A DNA stretch of 64,000 nt, taken from assembly GCA_018819105.1 (NCBI GenBank), contig JAHJQV010000028.1:1-64000 (forward strand), given 5' to 3'. A model generated the notes under the pieces. The model searched no databases and was not told the DNA's origin. It worked only from the letters and a program-made list of their open reading frames with translations. Numbering within the stretch: position 1 is the stretch's first letter; every line of letters starts with the position of its first letter. The stretch comes from Gammaproteobacteria bacterium (lineage in GTDB: Bacteria > Pseudomonadota > Gammaproteobacteria > Xanthomonadales > Wenzhouxiangellaceae). This document shows positions 18,089-26,698 of the stretch, one piece after another. The position numbers and the translations under genes are program-made.

Positions 18089-20605
18089 TTATTGGCAAGC
18101 GCAATCACCAAATGATGTTGCGTCAATTCCCGCCTTCACTTCGACGAAAAGATCGACAAATCCCTCAATAATCAACAAGCCGGTTGAAGCTCTGCCAAGA
18201 AATTTACCAGCTTGTGTTCGACCTAATTCTCTGAAGGCTCTATTGCCAGTTCTTCCGGTCATGCGGCTTAACTGATTTGTGAAACGATTTATCCGATCCC
18301 TTGGACCAAATGCCCTAAGCTCAGATGGTGTCTTGGGCATAGTGCCAGCACCCAATGTCACCAACAAGGTTCCGAGAGTGGCCCCGAGGTCAAATCTATT
18401 TTCTCGTATGTCATTCGCGAACTGATCAAAATCAAAGCAAATGAGACCTGATGGATCGATAAGATTCACGGGATCATTGAAAACATACCCATACATATTC
18501 GTATCGCCGCCGGCAAAGCGAATCGGGTCTTTAGCTGTCCAGCGCCCGGTCTCTGGATCATAATCCCTCGCTCCGAACCGCACCAGTCCGGTATCGTGAT
18601 CGTACAACCCGCCCGCAAAGCCAAACGGCTGAAATCCCGGGTTCGTGTCTTCAATAACCTTGCCAAAGGTATCATAGGCCATTTGCTGGACGATTTCGCC
18701 GGTTACAGTATCGATGACCAGCCTGGGGCTTCCGAGATGATCAGATACTATTCGATACGTCTTGCCGTCTTTGATCATGTAGGCCGGCACGTTAGGCTGC
18801 TCGCCGTAGACAAATCGACTGAGTACATTGCCGTCACCGTCCAGTTCGGCCACCGGGTTCAATAGATCTCTATACAACCAGCCTTTGATCAGTGTGCCAT
18901 TGACCTGCTTGCCCACGCGCCGGTCCAGGCCGTCGATCAGATATTCAATCTCGGTGCTATCCGGCAGAGTAACGGTCCGCAGATTGCCGGCGGCGTCGTA
19001 ATAGTAGCTGGTGGTTGCGCTCGCGGTTGTTTTGGACTGCAGGTCACCTGCGTTGTTGTATTCGTAAGTGGTTGTGCCGCCGGTGCGGGTAGCTTCTATC
19101 AGACGATCCTGATCGTCATAGGTGTAGTTGATGGTGCCTGTCGCATTGCTGCTCTGGATGCGATTGCTGTTGGCATCATAGGCGTAAGTTTCGATGGCTG
19201 TGCCGTTTTGCCGCACTTCCACCAGCCGGCCGGCCAAATCATAGGCATAATCCAGCGCCACTTCGCTACCACCAAGGGTTTCGGTTAGTGTGTCGATCCG
19301 GCCCAGTTTGTCGCGGTTGTAGTCAAACGCCAGGATCGGACTGCCATTGACCTGAATCTGGCGGTACTGCGGTTCGGCAAAAGCGTTGTAGCCGAGGCTT
19401 TCTGTAACGATGCCAAGTGTGGTGCTGCCCAGCAAGCCGCTGGCGTTCTCGCGGGACAGGTTGAGGTTGCCGGCCCTGATCAGCAGACCATCGTTGTCGT
19501 AATCATAGCTGATGGCATTGCCGTTTACAGACTCGCTGATGAGGAAAAAGTCGCTGTCGAAGTTCTGGCTGACTTGGCCGTTCAGCTCGCCGCTCATGGT
19601 GCTGGCCACCGGTAAAAAGCCGTCCCAGGTAAAGTCCATGTCAATGTTGTCGGTGGAATCCACAGAAATCAGTTGACCGGTGGATGCATCATAGCCGATC
19701 GTGGAGGAGACTGCCGGCATCTGGCGGCTATTCAGCCTGCCTGCTGTGTCGTAACCAAAGTCCACTCGCTTACCATCCGGGCGGTTGATTGTCGTCAGTT
19801 GCCTAGCGTTATTGTATTCCATGCTGGTGATATCGTCACTCACTCCGATGTCAGGCGGATCGTAGGTCGCCTCCAGGTTCACGTCGTTGAAGCTGAATTG
19901 GTGCGCCGGGCGACCGGGTGGGGTGATTGTGGTTGGACTGCCGACATCGTCGTAAGCAATGTCGATATTGCGGCCATCAGGTAGCATCACCCGGGTCAGC
20001 TGTCCTTGCGCATCATAGTCGAATTGCGAGGTTTGACCTTCGGCATTGCTCAATGTTGCCGGCAAGCATTCCTCAGTGTAGGTGATGCCGGTAATCCGTT
20101 GTGAAGCGCCGTCTCCTTCGATTATACGAGTCAGATTACCCCCATCGTTGTATTCAAACTGACGTTGAGTTCCGAGTGCATCGGTGCTGGCTTCAGTCAG
20201 ACCAAGATCATTGTGGCTGAACGCCAGAGTGCGCCCATTTGGCGAAGTCAGAGTGGTCAGATTGCCGCGCTCATCGTAAGCCAGGCTGGTGGTGTTGCCC
20301 TGGCTATCAGTGACCGCCGTCAAGCGATTGAAGGCTTCCTGATAGGCCAGTGTTCGTGTACCGTTACGCACGCTGTCACTGAAAGACGTCAGGTTGCCGT
20401 GCTCGTCGAAAGAAGCACTGATGACGGTGCCATCGGGGAAGGTCGTTCTTGTTGGGTTGCCGTTTTCGTCGCGCTCGATGGTGGTCGTTAACCCGGTGTC
20501 AGAGGCAAGCTCCTCTGTGGTGATCGATCCCACCGAGGAACGCCTGCGTGACGAATTTGCCGGTGCCAACGCCATGTATCTGCCCATGCACAGCGTGCTG
20601 CGCAT
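18089..20605 (-). CDS. Rhs-repeat protein with C-terminal effector tip, N-terminus truncated
   Basis: 838 residues as an open frame. The first ~30 are encoded by the antisense of the duplicated DUF1820 end, so the true N-terminus of the ancestral Rhs protein has been lost. From SDTGLTTTIERDENGNPTRT onward it is a run of YD/Rhs repeats (YDERGNLTTL, YDAQGQLTRV, YDTAGRLNSR and others), ending at DPVNLIDPSGL near residue 715. The ~120-residue tip (from ICFDFDQFANDIRENRFDLG to FGDCACQ) differs from that of the orphan module. Rhs proteins wrap a toxin in a beta-shell for delivery to neighbours. No signal peptide, PAAR or secretion domain remains, so activity is doubtful. Confidence 0.8.
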   Translation of the reverse strand: MRSTLCMGRYMALAPANSSRRRSSVGSITTEELASDTGLTTTIERDENGNPTRTTFPDGTVISASFDEHGNLTSFSDSVRNGTRTLAYQEAFNRLTAVTDSQGNTTSLAYDERGNLTTLTSPNGRTLAFSHNDLGLTEASTDALGTQRQFEYNDGGNLTRIIEGDGASQRITGITYTEECLPATLSNAEGQTSQFDYDAQGQLTRVMLPDGRNIDIAYDDVGSPTTITPPGRPAHQFSFNDVNLEATYDPPDIGVSDDITSMEYNNARQLTTINRPDGKRVDFGYDTAGRLNSRQMPAVSSTIGYDASTGQLISVDSTDNIDMDFTWDGFLPVASTMSGELNGQVSQNFDSDFFLISESVNGNAISYDYDNDGLLIRAGNLNLSRENASGLLGSTTLGIVTESLGYNAFAEPQYRQIQVNGSPILAFDYNRDKLGRIDTLTETLGGSEVALDYAYDLAGRLVEVRQNGTAIETYAYDANSNRIQSSNATGTINYTYDDQDRLIEATRTGGTTTYEYNNAGDLQSKTTASATTSYYYDAAGNLRTVTLPDSTEIEYLIDGLDRRVGKQVNGTLIKGWLYRDLLNPVAELDGDGNVLSRFVYGEQPNVPAYMIKDGKTYRIVSDHLGSPRLVIDTVTGEIVQQMAYDTFGKVIEDTNPGFQPFGFAGGLYDHDTGLVRFGARDYDPETGRWTAKDPIRFAGGDTNMYGYVFNDPVNLIDPSGLICFDFDQFANDIRENRFDLGATLGTLLVTLGAGTMPKTPSELRAFGPRDRINRFTNQLSRMTGRTGNRAFRELGRTQAGKFLGRASTGLLIIEGFVDLFVEVKAGIDATSFGDCACQ
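18449..19627 (-). repeat. Rhs core direct repeat, copy 2
   Basis: Partner of 16271-17449, inside the long rhs gene. Offset 2178 bp, with scattered substitutions. The mismatches include conservative codon changes such as KDGKTYRIV versus RDGKTWRIV. Confidence 0.85.
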
Positions 20606-20693
20606 CGACCGGGTGGAAAAGCGCGGTCAGAGCAAGATCCGGGATCGTGAACCTGGCGAGAAGGTCACCCCGCTGCCGCTGACGCGCCGCTGA
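20509..20693 (+). pseudogene. Right flanking repeat: detached 3' end of a DUF1820 gene
   Basis: A 61-codon fragment (SSVVIDPTEERLRDEFAGAN to PLPLTRR) without a start, 96 percent identical to 13914-14098. It lies directly before the core mscS gene and is followed by CAGCCTTACTG, similar to the sequence after the left copy. It is either the original end of the host gene or the element's copy. The antisense strand supplies the first codons of the rhs open frame. Confidence 0.8.
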
Positions 20694-20746
20694 ACAGCCT
20701 TACTGCAGCAGACTGAACGCGGGCAGCAGAGCAGCCGAGCGCTTAC

Positions 20747-21601
20747 TCAGACCTGCGCTGCACCTGCATTGTGCTGGTACACATGCATGTCCTGCTGCGG
20801 AAACGGTATGCTGCATCCGGCGGCTTCCAGTTCCGCCTTGATGGTTTCCATCAACTCGCCGCGCAGGGTCCAGTAATCCTCTGACTTGCACCAGGGACGC
20901 ACGGCAAAATCCACACTGCTGGCACCCAACTCGACCAGCAGCACCACCGGTGCCGGATCCTTCAGGATACGGTCGGCATGCTGTTCCAGCGCCTTGTGCA
21001 GGGCTGCCTGAGCTGCTTGCAGATCGTCTTTATAGTCAACGCCGATGACCAGATCAATGCGACGTGTGTCCTTGGCGGAAAAGTTGACGATCGGATTGGC
21101 CATGATATCGCTGTTGGGCATCAGCACGACGCGATTGTCGACCGTGATCAGCTCGGTGTTGAGCAGATTGACGCTGGCCACGCTGCCAGCCTGACCGGCG
21201 ATGTCGACGAAATCTCCCACCTTGAACGGCTTCAGCAGAATGATCAGCACGCCGGAGGCAAAATTGCCCAGCGAATCCTTCAGCGCCAGACCGATGGCCA
21301 GTCCGGCCGCACCGAGCAGGGCGAATGCCGAGGCGGTGTTGACGCCCAGCTGCCCCAGCACCATCATCAGCAGCACCACGGTCAGGGTGATGCTGATGAT
21401 GCGCTGCAGAAAAGTGCGCAACAGCGATTCCACGCCACGACTCTGCAGGCCGCGATCCAGCATGCCGGTGAGCCAGCGGATGATGCGCCGGCCAACCACA
21501 TAGATCAGCAGTGCGATCAGCAGTTTGCCGCCCCACTGCAGGCCAAGATTGATGATGGTCTGGGTGTCCAGCTGGCTTAGCCAGTCCTTGATGGTTTGCA
21601 T
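20747..21601 (-). CDS. mscS: Small-conductance mechanosensitive channel (MscS family)
   Basis: 284 residues, the standard MscS length. Three N-terminal spans; the third is the pore helix with the Gly/Ala pattern ALLGAAGLAIGLALKDSLGNFA. It is followed by the beta domain motif GVLIILLKPFKVGDFVDIAG, and VLMPNSDIMANPIVNFSAKDTRR. The C-terminal alpha/beta domain ends at PFPQQDMHVYQH. It opens under osmotic downshock to release solutes. It lies just outside the Rhs island and follows the small acidic gene on the same strand. Confidence 0.93.
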   Translation of the reverse strand: MQTIKDWLSQLDTQTIINLGLQWGGKLLIALLIYVVGRRIIRWLTGMLDRGLQSRGVESLLRTFLQRIISITLTVVLLMMVLGQLGVNTASAFALLGAAGLAIGLALKDSLGNFASGVLIILLKPFKVGDFVDIAGQAGSVASVNLLNTELITVDNRVVLMPNSDIMANPIVNFSAKDTRRIDLVIGVDYKDDLQAAQAALHKALEQHADRILKDPAPVVLLVELGASSVDFAVRPWCKSEDYWTLRGELMETIKAELEAAGCSIPFPQQDMHVYQHNAGAAQV

Positions 21602-21652
21602 GATTCAGCCCTCTTCATTGCGTGTGAATGGATCGGATGTTGGATCTTGTGT

Positions 21653-22069
21653 TCAGGAATAATCGGCACCTTCGGCCAGTGCTTTTTCGATTTCATCGGC
21701 CAGTCGGGCAATGCGGTCGATCTGCCGGCGCAACAGTTTCTCGTCGAGGAAATCATAGAGGATGTTTTCGCACATCTTGATGTAGGGAGTGCCGTCCAGA
21801 TCACCCACAGCCAGGTAACCGTTGCGCAGCATCAGATTCAGACGCAGGCATTTTTCCGCATCAAAACTGGCCAGCGGGGCGATGGTGGTTTCCAGGCGCA
21901 GGAACAGATCGCCTTCGCGGCCTTCGATTTCGGCCAGGAACATACTTTGCTTGCGCTGCTGGTCTTCAATTTCATAATCGATGGCGATGACGAAGTCGTC
22001 ATCAATCACCAGTTCATGATCGGCGGCAATGAATTCACGGATGGCGGTGAAAGTGCTGAGACGGGTCAT
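21653..22069 (-). CDS. YbjN/CesT-like small acidic protein
   Basis: 138 residues from ATG 22069; the start immediately abuts the stop of the SDR gene (22071), so the two are probably co-translated. Sequence runs MTRLSTFTAIREFIAADHEL, then alternating beta-type stretches (FVIAIDYEIED, LFLRLETTIAPLA), LRNGYLAVGDLDGTPYIKMCEN and a C-terminal helix (RQIDRIARLADEIEKALAEG). The pattern recalls the YbjN / type III secretion chaperone-like fold. Function is unknown. Confidence 0.45.
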   Translation of the reverse strand: MTRLSTFTAIREFIAADHELVIDDDFVIAIDYEIEDQQRKQSMFLAEIEGREGDLFLRLETTIAPLASFDAEKCLRLNLMLRNGYLAVGDLDGTPYIKMCENILYDFLDEKLLRRQIDRIARLADEIEKALAEGADYS

Positions 22070-22070
22070 G

Positions 22071-22838
22071 TTATTTGGGCTCCAGTCTGATGGCACCGTC
22101 CAGTCGCACGGTGCTGCCGTTGAAATAGCTGTTGCGGATGATCTCTGCGGCCAGGCCGGCAAACTCTTCGGCCTTGCCAAGGCGTGCCGGAAACGGCACC
22201 CGGGCACCCAGTGCCTGTTGCAGTTCTTCCGGCATAGCATCCACCATGGGGGTGTGGAACACGCCGGGGGCGATGGTCATGACACGGATGCCAAAGCGCG
22301 CCAGTTCGCGGGCCAGCGGCAGGGTCATGCCGACCACGCCACCCTTGGAGGCGGAATAGGCAGCCTGGCCGATCTGTCCCTCATAAGCGGCCACACTGGC
22401 GGTGTTGATGATCACGCCGCGCTCGCCGTCGGCATTGGCTTCGTTGTGCTGCATGATGTCGGCCGCAGCCTTGGCGAGGTTGAAACTGCCGATCAGATTG
22501 ACCGCGATGGTGCGGCTGAACTGCTGCAACGGCATCGGACCGTCGCGTCCGAGCACGCGTCCGGCGCCAAGTATACCGGCACAGCTGACGGCCACATTCA
22601 CACCGCTGGCGAAATCAGCCGCTGCCTGCAGCGCTGCGCTCACCTGCTGTTCATCACTGACGTCGCAGGCCAGAAACTGCGCCCGGCTGCCCAGATCGGC
22701 GACCACCCGGGAGCCGGCCTCGGCGTTGATGTCTAGCAATGTCACCGTGCCACCAGCGGCCACCAGGTGCCGCGCTACGGCCAGGCCCAGGCCGGAGCAG
22801 CCGCCGCTGATCACGGCCTTGCTGTGTTCGATCTGCAT
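22071..22838 (-). CDS. Short-chain dehydrogenase, 3-hydroxyacyl-CoA dehydrogenase (HSD10) type
   Basis: 255 residues. It has the Rossmann cofactor motif ISGGCSGLGLAVARHL, Asp in LLDINAE favouring NAD, the NAG-like VSCAGILG, and the catalytic Ser and Tyr-x3-Lys in NTASVAAYEGQIGQAAYSAS followed by KGG. The AAYEGQIGQ segment and the PGVFHTPM end are typical of the 17-beta-HSD10-type enzymes that oxidise short or branched 3-hydroxyacyl-CoAs. It lies 82 bp after liuE in the same direction, and an AGGA site precedes the ATG. The AT-rich gap may carry its own promoter. A role in branched-chain acyl-CoA breakdown is inferred from context. Confidence 0.8.
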   Translation of the reverse strand: MQIEHSKAVISGGCSGLGLAVARHLVAAGGTVTLLDINAEAGSRVVADLGSRAQFLACDVSDEQQVSAALQAAADFASGVNVAVSCAGILGAGRVLGRDGPMPLQQFSRTIAVNLIGSFNLAKAAADIMQHNEANADGERGVIINTASVAAYEGQIGQAAYSASKGGVVGMTLPLARELARFGIRVMTIAPGVFHTPMVDAMPEELQQALGARVPFPARLGKAEEFAGLAAEIIRNSYFNGSTVRLDGAIRLEPK

Positions 22839-22920
22839 AATGTATTCCTGCTTGAGGTTTAATGATTAAAACAATGAAAAATATATAAAAAAGTTACAAT
22901 CAGATCACTGATGCGACGCA

Positions 22921-23841
22921 TCAGGCAAACATTTTCGGCTTGATCGGCATGTTCGCCAGCCGCGCCAGTCCGGCCCGGCTGGTATTGGGGCGCGACAGTT
23001 GTCGGGTGATCCAGGCACCGACTTCTGCCAGCATGTCCAGATCGATGCCAGTCTCGAAGCCCAGCCCGTGCAGCATGTAGACCACGTCTTCGGTGGCGAC
23101 ATTGCCGGTGGCGCCGCGCGCATAGGGGCAGCCACCCAGACCGGCCACACTGCTGTCGGTGATGCGCACGCCCTGTTCCAGACAGGCCAGAATGTTGGCC
23201 AGCGCCTGGCCGTAGGTGTCATGAAAATGCACGGCCAGCCGGCTGATCTCCATCTCCGAGGCGACCGCGCGCAGCATGTCGCGGGCCTGATGCGGCGTGC
23301 CGATGCCAATGGTGTCGCCGAGGGAGATTTCATCACAGCCGAGTTCGCGCAGTTCGGTGGCCACAGCGACCACTTTGCTCACCGGCACCTTGCCCTGATA
23401 GGGACATCCCAGCACGCAGGAGATGTAGCCGCGCACCAAGATGCCATGCTCACGGGCCTGCGCGATCACCGGCTGAAAACGGCGGATGGATTCGGCGATG
23501 CTGCAATTGGTGTTGTTCTGGCTGAACTGCTCGGAGGCAGCGGTGAACACGGCGATTTCTCTGGCCTCGGCAGCCAGCGCGCGACGCATGCCGTATTCGT
23601 TTGGCACCAGTACCGGATAGCGTACCCCTTCGCGCCGCTTGATCGCGGCCATGACCTCTTCCGCATCGGCCAGTTGTGGCACCCATTCCTGGCTGACAAA
23701 GCTGGTCGCTTCGATCACCTGCAGTCCGGTCAGACCAAGCCGCCGGATCAGTTCCTGCTTGATGTAGGCAGGCACAATCGAGCTTTCGTTCTGCAGCCCG
23801 TCACGGGCACCGACCTCAACCACCTTGACGCGTTCTGTCAT
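22921..23841 (-). CDS. liuE: Hydroxymethylglutaryl-CoA lyase
   Basis: 306 residues. It starts VKVVEVGARDGLQNE (DRE-TIM barrel active-site strand), with ATSFVSQEWVPQLADAEEVM, the family-specific ISCVLGCPYQGKV cysteine region, ISLGDTIGIGTP, the metal-binding AVHFHDTYGQALAN histidines and GLGGCPYARGATGNVATEDV with the flexible-loop cysteine. It splits HMG-CoA into acetyl-CoA and acetoacetate, the last step of leucine breakdown. Its ATG overlaps the liuD stop by 4 bp. Confidence 0.95.
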   Translation of the reverse strand: MTERVKVVEVGARDGLQNESSIVPAYIKQELIRRLGLTGLQVIEATSFVSQEWVPQLADAEEVMAAIKRREGVRYPVLVPNEYGMRRALAAEAREIAVFTAASEQFSQNNTNCSIAESIRRFQPVIAQAREHGILVRGYISCVLGCPYQGKVPVSKVVAVATELRELGCDEISLGDTIGIGTPHQARDMLRAVASEMEISRLAVHFHDTYGQALANILACLEQGVRITDSSVAGLGGCPYARGATGNVATEDVVYMLHGLGFETGIDLDMLAEVGAWITRQLSRPNTSRAGLARLANMPIKPKMFA

Positions 23842-25898
23842 GCCTCACTCTCAAATTCAATCAGGCAGGCATCGGCGCTGACGGTGTCATCGGCGGCCAC
23901 GTGCACCGCCTTGATGACGACATCGGCTTCGGCCCGCAATGAAATCTCCATTTTCATCGCCTCCATGACCACCACCACGGCACCGGCGGCAGCCTGCTCA
24001 CCAGCCTTGTGGTTGACTGCAAGAATGCGCCCGGGCATCGGTGCCAGGATGCGATCCTGGCTGCTGGCCGCAGCATTGTCACTGCGCAATTCACTGACCC
24101 TGGCAAAGCGCCAGCGCATGGATCCGTGTACCAGCTCCATGGCATCGGGCAGGCAGTGCACGGTGGCGCGCAACATGCGGCCGGCTACCAGCAAGGCGGC
24201 CTGATAGGCTGGCATGGCATCGGCGGTGTTCGCCGTGCTGTGCCAGAAACCGGACACGGTCATCACTTCGGCGTCGTCCAGGGTGATTTCGGTGTCGCCG
24301 TCCAGGTCCGCTGTCAGTGCCCGGCTGGATACCCGGTACTGTTGCTGTCCGCAGGCCAGCTTGATGCTGCGCGCAGCCGCTGCGCCGATGCGCCAGCCAT
24401 CCCGCAAGGCCCACGGTGACCACGGGTCGCTGGTCTGCTGTGGCGTTGCTGTGGTGTGCAGCAGCAGCATGGCGGCCAGTGCAATGAGTTCCTGTGGTGG
24501 CTCGCTGGGGCGGGTCGCCAGCAGTTCGTCCAGATGCCCGTCCAGCCAGGCGGTATGAATGCGCCGGGCCGGGTCTGCGGTGGTGAAAATGTCGGCCGCA
24601 GCCAGCGTCTGCAGAAAACCCAGATTGTGTTTCAAACCGGCGATGCAGCTGGCAGCGAGAGCCTGCTGCAGTTGCTGCAGGGCGGCCTGTCGGCTGGCCG
24701 CATGCACGATCAGCTTGGCGATCATTGGATCATAGTGAATGCTGACCTGATCGCCTTCGCGCACGCCGGTATCGACCCGCACGGCGGCACTTTGCGGGGG
24801 GAACTGCAGCCGTTGCAGGGTTCCGGCGCTGGGCAGGAAACCGTGCTCGGGGTCTTCCGCGTAAATGCGTGCTTCCATGGCATGCCCGGATTGCCGGATC
24901 TGTTCCTGTGGCAACGGCAGTGGTTCACCGGCGGCCACCCGCAGCTGCCATTCGACCAGATCAATGCCGGTGATCATCTCGGTGACCGGATGCTCGACCT
25001 GCAGCCGGGTGTTCATTTCCATGAAGTAGAAATCGTCGCCGGAGACAATGAATTCCACCGTCCCGGCACCGCGATAATCGACGCTGCGGGCGGCCTGTAC
25101 CGCCGCCTCATGCATGGCAGACTGCAGCGCTGCGCTGAGCTTGCCGGCCGGTGCCTCCTCGATGATTTTCTGATAGCGGCGCTGGCTGGAGCAGTCGCGC
25201 TCGAACAGGTGCACGACATTGCCGTGCTGATCGCCAAACACCTGCACTTCGATATGGCTGGGGTGTTCCAGATAACGCTCCAGAATCATGCGCGCATCAC
25301 CAAAAGCGCTGCTGGCCTCGCGCTGCGCCGAGCCCAGTTGCTCGGCAAACTCCGCGGCACGGCGGACAATGCGCATGCCTTTGCCGCCACCGCCTGCGGC
25401 CGCCTTGATCAGCAACGGATAACTGATCTGATCGGCCTCGCGCTGCAGCGTGGCCAGATCCTGGTCGTCGCCCTCGTAGCCGGGCACCACCGGCACGCCG
25501 GCCGCGCGCATGGTCTGCTTTGCCGCCGCCTTGGAGCCCATCTGCCGCATGGTGTCGGCACTGGGACCGATCAGAATCAGACCGGCCTGATCCACGGCGG
25601 CAGCAAAGGCCGGGTTTTCCGACAGAAAGCCGTAACCGGGGTGGATCGCCTCGGCACCGGCCAGGCGGGCTGCACCTATCACCTTGTCGATGTGCAGATA
25701 GGATTCTGCGGCGCTGGCCGGCCCCAGCCTGATCGCCTGATCGGCCATGCGCACATGCATGGCTTTGGCATCGGCATCGGAGTAAACCGCCACCGTGCCG
25801 ATGCCGAGGCGCTGGCAGCTGCGCATGACGCGGCAGGCGATTTCGCCGCGATTGGCGATCAGCACTCGGTTGAACAATGTCTTCGGGGTGTTTTTCAT
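23838..25898 (-). CDS. liuD: Methylcrotonoyl-CoA carboxylase, biotin-bearing alpha subunit
   Basis: 686 residues. Biotin carboxylase N-terminal domain (FNRVLIANRGEIACRVMRSC), ATP-grasp with the glycine loop KAAAGGGGKGMRIV, and EHPSHIEVQVFGDQHGNVVH, then MEMNTRLQVEHPVTEMITGI and the C-terminal domain. After a linker comes the biotinyl domain with VVVMEAMKMEISL, placing the biotinylated Lys near residue 649. With LiuB it carboxylates 3-methylcrotonyl-CoA. It overlaps both neighbours by ATGA junctions, implying tight coupling. Confidence 0.95.
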   Translation of the reverse strand: MKNTPKTLFNRVLIANRGEIACRVMRSCQRLGIGTVAVYSDADAKAMHVRMADQAIRLGPASAAESYLHIDKVIGAARLAGAEAIHPGYGFLSENPAFAAAVDQAGLILIGPSADTMRQMGSKAAAKQTMRAAGVPVVPGYEGDDQDLATLQREADQISYPLLIKAAAGGGGKGMRIVRRAAEFAEQLGSAQREASSAFGDARMILERYLEHPSHIEVQVFGDQHGNVVHLFERDCSSQRRYQKIIEEAPAGKLSAALQSAMHEAAVQAARSVDYRGAGTVEFIVSGDDFYFMEMNTRLQVEHPVTEMITGIDLVEWQLRVAAGEPLPLPQEQIRQSGHAMEARIYAEDPEHGFLPSAGTLQRLQFPPQSAAVRVDTGVREGDQVSIHYDPMIAKLIVHAASRQAALQQLQQALAASCIAGLKHNLGFLQTLAAADIFTTADPARRIHTAWLDGHLDELLATRPSEPPQELIALAAMLLLHTTATPQQTSDPWSPWALRDGWRIGAAAARSIKLACGQQQYRVSSRALTADLDGDTEITLDDAEVMTVSGFWHSTANTADAMPAYQAALLVAGRMLRATVHCLPDAMELVHGSMRWRFARVSELRSDNAAASSQDRILAPMPGRILAVNHKAGEQAAAGAVVVVMEAMKMEISLRAEADVVIKAVHVAADDTVSADACLIEFESEA

Positions 25899-26698
25899 GC
25901 GTTTTGCCAGCGTGCCTTGCGCTTGCCCAGAAACGCCTGCAGTCCGTGCTGGCCCTCTTCGCCGGCGCGCACGCGGGCAATCCAGGCGGCGGTGTGTTTG
26001 TCGGTGGCGTCGGCAGACCAGTCATTGGCCGTGAGCTTGCGGATCAGCTGCTTGCACTCGGCCACGGCACCGGGCGCAGCCTGCAGCAGTTGCTCGATCT
26101 GCGCCTGCAGCATGGCATCCAGTTGCTGCGCATCGCTGGCAATCTGGTGGATCAGACCGATCTGCCGGGCGGCTTCGGCATCGAAGCGTTCCCCGCTGAG
26201 CGCATAGCGGCGCATGCCGGTCATGCCGATGCGTGCCTGCACAAATGGTGCGATGGTGGCCGGGATCAGTCCCAGCCGGACTTCACTGAGGGCGAACCGC
26301 GCCGACGCCACAGCAATGGCGATGTCGCAGCAACTGATCAGACCGACGCCACCGCCGAAAGCAGGACCGTTGACGCGCGCAATGACCGCTTTCGGCAGAT
26401 TGTCCAGACTGCGAAACATGGCGGCCAGCCGCAGCGAGTCCAGCCGGTTATCCTCGCGACTGGCGCTGGCCATGGCCTGCATCCAGTTCAGATCGCCGCC
26501 GGCAGAAAAGCTCTCACCGCTGCCGCTCAGCACCAGCACACGCAGCTGCTCGTTGTCGCGGGTGAGGCGGATGGCTTCGGTCAGTTCGGTGATCAGGGCC
26601 GCGTTGAAGGCGTTGTGCAGCTGCGGACGCTGCAGCGTGATGCGGGCAACACAGTCTTCGATGGCATAATGCAGGTGCTGAAAATGGTTCATCATCAC
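25895..26698 (-). CDS. liuC: Methylglutaconyl-CoA hydratase (enoyl-CoA hydratase family)
   Basis: 267 residues of the crotonase fold. Visible are [39 protein letters not shown] (oxyanion hole), [20 protein letters not shown] and [19 protein letters not shown] with the catalytic Glu. GDLNWM is typical of the LiuC/AUH branch. It hydrates 3-methylglutaconyl-CoA to HMG-CoA, between LiuB/D and LiuE in the pathway and in gene order. ATGA overlaps on both sides. Confidence 0.93.
   Translation of the reverse strand: MMMNHFQHLHYAIEDCVARITLQRPQLHNAFNAALITELTEAIRLTRDNEQLRVLVLSGSGESFSAGGDLNWMQAMASASREDNRLDSLRLAAMFRSLDNLPKAVIARVNGPAFGGGVGLISCCDIAIAVASARFALSEVRLGLIPATIAPFVQARIGMTGMRRYALSGERFDAEAARQIGLIHQIASDAQQLDAMLQAQIEQLLQAAPGAVAECKQLIRKLTANDWSADATDKHTAAWIARVRAGEEGQHGLQAFLGKRKARWQNA

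Larger units (their letters stand above)
14099..20693. mobile_element. Rhs island bounded by direct repeats of a host gene end
   Basis: About 6.6 kb between the two 185-bp repeats. It contains only minus-strand genes: one long rhs gene, a displaced orphan rhs module, a tip remnant, and four small membrane-protein genes. The small genes are strongly AT-rich, unlike the GC-rich core on both sides. No integrase, transposase or VgrG/PAAR gene is visible. The likeliest reading is an integrated or recombined segment that replaced the DUF1820 tail and left a second copy at the far end. Loss of the integrase is inferred. Confidence 0.65.

Noticed and set aside
14099-20693. Prophage or integron in the AT-rich island
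   Set aside because: No integrase, phage structural gene or attC-like array was found. The content is rhs and small membrane genes only.
24456-26207. 583-codon plus-strand open frame over liuD and liuC
   Set aside because: Antisense to two convincing genes with conserved motifs.
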